This document shows positions 62,401-64,000 of a DNA stretch of 64,000 nt, one piece after another. The notes beneath the pieces are model-generated. The model made no database searches and was not told the origin of the DNA. It saw nothing but the letters and a program-made list of their open reading frames with translations. The translations under genes and the position numbers were made by a program. Positions within the stretch are counted from its first letter, which is position 1; every line of letters begins with the position of its first letter. The DNA comes from Marinilabilia salmonicolor JCM 21150. Lineage in GTDB: Bacteria; Bacteroidota; Bacteroidia; Bacteroidales; Marinilabiliaceae. The stretch is from NCBI RefSeq assembly GCF_000259075.1, contig NZ_AJKI01000015.1:57951-121950 (forward strand), given 5' to 3'.

Positions 62401-64000
62401 AATAGGTAAACGCTTCAGATGTATATCCATCAGGAGAAACTTTTATATGATCGGTTCCATCAAAAATGTAAAAATCATAATTGGCATACCCGGCAGGATC
62501 TGCCACAACTGAAAGATCATCTCCGGCACAAACTTCATTGTCTTCACCCGCTGGATAATCAATCGCAACTGTTGGATTGTCTATCACAGTCATGGTAATA
62601 GGATCAGAGTCATCTGAACATCCCAGCGCATTGGTTGCGGTAACATAAACCTGGTCCCCATCTTCCAAAGTACTGGTGGTCCACTCGTTACCGGCATCAT
62701 GTACCATAGTGGTTGTACCCGCACTTGCATCTATAAAATAGAATTCATAACTGTCACCACCTCCGGCTTCAAAAGTGACTGAAGTGTTTTCACAAATTGT
62801 AGTAGCACCGGCAACTGGTGCAGTTACTGCGATGGTAGCGGTTACTTCTACAACGGTAACATCAATAGTCTGAGTACCAATACAATTTCCATCATCAACA
62901 GTAACTGTATAAACACCACCATCAGCTAACGCTATGGGATCAACCACCACCTGTGCTCCTGTCGGCGTATTTCCACCAGGAAGCTCCCAGGTATAGGTGT
63001 AAGTTCCAGTACCGCCACTACCCTGGGCATCTAATGTCATGGAACTGCCAAGACATACCTCAATGGCAGTTTCGGGATTGCTATTGTAAAGAATTTCAAC
63101 CGATGGGTTCTCATTGACTGTCAGGGTCATGTCATCAGCTGCACTGATACACCCGTTGTCATCTTCAACAGTTACACTATAAGTGGCACCATTGTTGGCC
63201 AGTTCCACATCGGTACCTGATAAAGTTAATTGATCAGAAGCACTACTCTGGATTTGTGTGCCTCCACCATCATACCAAGTGTAGTTAACATAATTACCAC
63301 TTCCTCCAGACGGTGTAGCGGTTAATGTTGCATCTTGCCCGTCACAAGTGGAAACATCGGGAAGATTAACAACCGGGAGACTATTAACAGTAAGATTTGC
63401 AATCACTTCAGTATCACAACCTGTTCCATCATTGGTTACAACAACAGAAACAGGATAAGTAGATCCTGCAGTTGGAAGTTCTGTGTCACTTAAAGTTAGA
63501 GAAATTCCATTTTCTCCGGTAAGAGGTGTACCATCCAGACTCCACTGGTAAGAATAGCCGACACCAAGATCATCAGCAGTAAATGTAACACTACCTCCTG
63601 CACATACTTCCTGATCTGCAATGGGAGAGACAACCGGATTTTCATTTACCGTAAGTTGGACAGTTTCCGTACTGCTACAATTTGTAGGGTTTGAAATATC
63701 GACAACTTCCAAAGAAACTGTATGAAGTCCAATGCCTGGAAGTGTGGTAGCATCTAAACTCAACGTGGCATTGGTCTCGCCAGTCAGAGCGGTGCCATCC
63801 ACAGACCATTGATATGAGTATGTGCCTGTTCCGGTAACATTTGTGGAAAATGTTACAGCTCCATCTTCGCAGACTTCCTGATCTCCTTCAGGTATAGTTA
63901 TTTCAGGTGTATCAAAAACTTCCATGGAAGTACTGACAGTTGCACTACAGTTTGTCGTATTAGCAACATCAGTCACAAGCACTGAAATGGTATGATTACC
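56483..64000 (-). CDS. Giant secreted surface protein with Ig/PKD-like repeats and T9SS type B sorting domain (partial)
   Basis: 2505 residues are visible and the frame is open to base 64000, so the N-terminus is outside. The upstream two fifths consist of Ig/PKD-like modules, each opening with VCxG/ECxG-type motifs (VCAGGSVTFTADD, VCLGSSMTLDAQG, VCDGSQVTLTAFG) and ending in a GC..S/T turn. The next two fifths have about ten modules with YCEG...GIEYELFRDG and ISF.....GVY.V patterns. The last 95 residues are the gliding-motility-associated (type B) T9SS domain: LIPNAFSPNGDNMNEYFIIR, LMVFNRWGNLVYES, GVYFYIYSI, NGFIELRR. Exported through T9SS and held at the surface by the PorP/SprF partner downstream; probable adhesin like SprB. 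Very acidic and Cys-containing. Confidence 0.93.
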   Translation of the reverse strand, partial: GNHTISVLVTDVANTTNCSATVSTSMEVFDTPEITIPEGDQEVCEDGAVTFSTNVTGTGTYSYQWSVDGTALTGETNATLSLDATTLPGIGLHTVSLEVVDISNPTNCSSTETVQLTVNENPVVSPIADQEVCAGGSVTFTADDLGVGYSYQWSLDGTPLTGENGISLTLSDTELPTAGSTYPVSVVVTNDGTGCDTEVIANLTVNSLPVVNLPDVSTCDGQDATLTATPSGGSGNYVNYTWYDGGGTQIQSSASDQLTLSGTDVELANNGATYSVTVEDDNGCISAADDMTLTVNENPSVEILYNSNPETAIEVCLGSSMTLDAQGSGGTGTYTYTWELPGGNTPTGAQVVVDPIALADGGVYTVTVDDGNCIGTQTIDVTVVEVTATIAVTAPVAGATTICENTSVTFEAGGGDSYEFYFIDASAGTTTMVHDAGNEWTTSTLEDGDQVYVTATNALGCSDDSDPITMTVIDNPTVAIDYPAGEDNEVCAGDDLSVVADPAGYANYDFYIFDGTDHIKVSPDGYTSEAFTYSSDSFNDGDEFYVVASSGAGCSGESAHESVVVHALPNASAANTGPECVGETITLQGGDAGLDTYEWFAPGADLSTDAPIVSGPDADHDLVDIASTDAGIYTLRVTNANGCQATATTDVVVNELPVVSLPADYSVCEGVENHEITANITNGLAPYNVVWEFDDGSGATTILSGEDEITYTIGTVDASNEGTYTVTVTDANGCVSVQENVYLTVDPAPGVAFDASSVTEVCDGSQVTLTAFGNGGVVSGNNTDDYEYVWYHEGTLINGVSTATYQFTGDNGVNDGLYEVVAIDDNGNGCTSPVASMSVTVYELPDATLDVDPAFFIEGTEVTFTAVDGYTSYEFQVNGTTVQGPDVDYVYQDATLQDGDEVTVFVTEDHGAIQCTNSSTVTMTVFDSVEEPVVSVTDEEYCAGAAGATVNVTNPQQDVTYELVYDDGTPVSGYAQIVYDGTNPVSWSNVLDDNGGSSTPTTFRVKAFWAALTPDGDQLSDPFDITENPVPNQFTMSVDGNSAAGGLTETDCNAGTGYTIGLYDGWQSVDYYLILNGTQVLEVKSGSGVVSEFIFDDTYSYVGEYTIVAQNEFGCTTDILGSFIIEGDEVAIFDLNGENNGQYCEGDADGVELTLSGSEAGIEYELFRDGLSLGTFTGDDNSISFGNFTEEGVYRVSVTSAGGCVYLMNNDVTVGMVAAPDAGTLTDVNTNNFHFCEGGEGVDIYQDVVQVENYTYELIGPEGVVSTHTGDNSGTGITYENIIVPGEYFVRVTAAEGIGCSSETDVVEVVEDALPDQSLDVDLFGEKCGTDGIATIGIVSSQSGVQYYWENTTTSEVGTEVQTGNGGELTFNVLDEGVYVFHANIIETGCSVQLDNSVEVIEQPLPDDVDVRLEGGESDCSEPAIIIIDYPQENVEYQLYIEEGGNLIEYHSGGPLHSGGDPIEFDPIIASNTTFVVIATNQITGCESRLSDEIIVNISGAIKPQILDPTSGDICNGEAGIEFRLLDSELGVEYALCLEQGLDVADEIKQTRSGDGGVITFDLESDEGEYYVYAFSGTDGACDIEMANRVELIVNPLPIAYNMVGSGVYCGDEEGAVLGIENSQEGIIYRLQKHTEFGIHLEEEKVGTGDGEPMYFDSVDNIGTTYSVMAISDKGCTSSMKDSVDVSYSPVGPEVPDISETTLSLCGEPFVEVVVNSPEADATYHLYDATNELVSESEVDGGQLVTPLYIFDTEEYTVSASWNGGCMSESVTVNVEAGVEPIVGDVEYTSLVCPTEGASATISYYIGSDIEAGFSFDYYIVDGDEELYEAEFEFSEDGDTITWTIEDAGSYYVAVEGCDTDYSSRIDIEIAPQIPVAPVINDVQQYCEGEVGKDVSIELPDTQDRVILYRLIDADGTAHGAVVSDDADHTFHNIETGVYALTAKEGACSIRIDDFVTVEKYPVPEIFTISVPENTVDLEQESVSISVDNSEEDVLYALYFENEENARTIISGDGDAITFDGQFSNDYGTYSVFAKFEDSPCDWIEMENKVTLLKPSISIIDYRLNDEKCNYCYGEKINFIIEASQGSVFYQLERRLEGGEWNQVGESQPGGGVLFLADQEDYYSSVIDTSLSVSSFVVEYRLIATKNDDPSDFEIMNFVQGDCSSIKIWNHPDNSKEWILTSQDGEPNSGGQCYEDEPLTLTVKDSENNALYVLWRYEEDEIDSQDKMPSFMDSNIGGGVLEFELRSRGYYQIKVSNDGCSESSSLSEPKEIHVYPYEDIDANDYVVRMSENDFSAEIDLLGGINLDPRLDTTDYEFTFDEQSKYFDSRFSFIGEENYQTEGSPFLMYKRPIDFVGIDSVIYTIDQHRCKGDVEPSSGKVTVIVGNEQLPDDLDILIPNAFSPNGDNMNEYFIIRGVSKEDKYIESQQSKLMVFNRWGNLVYESEGEKYDGVDSDWWDGKANVSNMVSIGQDLPNGVYFYIYSITVSTDDGPKKKEYNGFIELRR

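Noticed and set aside
63980..63982. GTG as start codon of the giant protein
   Set aside because: The frame stays open to 64000 and reads GNHTISV in an Ig-like module, so this is an internal Val.
1..64000. Prophage, integrative element, toxin-antitoxin, restriction or other defence genes, and tRNA genes
   Set aside because: None recognised on either strand; the accessory content consists of small repeats and MITE-like elements only.

Overview
The window looks like the chromosome of an anaerobic or facultatively anaerobic member of the Bacteroidota, probably Marinilabiliales or a close relative (inference, no 16S here). Signs are the TAnnTTTG-type -7 promoter elements, absence of clear Shine-Dalgarno sites, TonB receptor with a carboxypeptidase-regulatory domain, type IX secretion (T9SS) sorting domains, a PorP/SprF plus PorE-like cassette, and fermentative acetate/butyrate kinases. 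No phage, defence island or CRISPR array was seen.

Layout. 1-2.6 kb: edge of an MFS transporter, an NlpE-META lipoprotein, a Crp/Fnr regulator and a GNAT acetyltransferase. 2.7-8.2 kb: nitrogen-oxide island with an Fe-S protein behind an FNR/CRP-like dyad, hybrid cluster protein (hcp), and nrfH-nrfA nitrite reductase to ammonia. 8.2-13.4 kb: rpsF-rpsR-rplI, an electron-bifurcating nfnSL pair with a dihydroorotate-dehydrogenase-like protein, and a SUI1-type factor. 13.4-21.3 kb: His-rich secreted protein plus TonB receptor, a DUF6483-like protein, ferritin, biotin carboxylase plus biotin carrier, and a methyltransferase. 21.5-26 kb: recF/DUF721, TPR protein, ribH, corA. 26-32.4 kb: orphan PAS histidine kinase, a TrmO-FmdE-zinc-ribbon fusion, a FecBCD-type ABC importer and a NikR-like regulator that has lost most nickel ligands. 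32.6-40.5 kb: secreted or lipid-anchored proteins, aminopeptidase P, TlpA-like thioredoxin, DUF4465 lipoprotein, T9SS serine protease. 41-46.8 kb: fermentation cluster pta, hbd-like, ackA, ptb, buk. 47-52.3 kb: rarA, kdsA, M48 protease, YihY/BrkB. 52.3-64 kb: RNase P RNA, SPOR protein, PorE-like and PorP/SprF proteins and a giant T9SS type-B surface protein that runs off the right edge.

How the genes work together. Hcp, its Fe-S partner and NrfHA would detoxify or respire nitrite, NO and hydroxylamine. NfnSL balances NADH, NADPH and ferredoxin for the fermentative branch that makes ATP through acetate and butyrate kinases. The ABC importer and regulator at 29-32 kb form a metal or metal-chelate uptake unit of unknown substrate. 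The 52-64 kb genes form a secreted-adhesin cassette.

The intergenic DNA is rich in small mobile or palindromic repeats. There are four MITE-like elements with about 19-bp terminal inverted repeats and apparent 2-bp target duplications, four copies of an element starting ATGAAACGAGCATGG, two 280-bp nested-palindrome repeats, a perfect 53-bp palindrome, a family with a CATTG...GAAGCAATCTC core, and AT-rich 7/14-bp tandem repeats. The most unusual protein-coding locus is the degenerate-NikR/TrmO-FmdE metal region.
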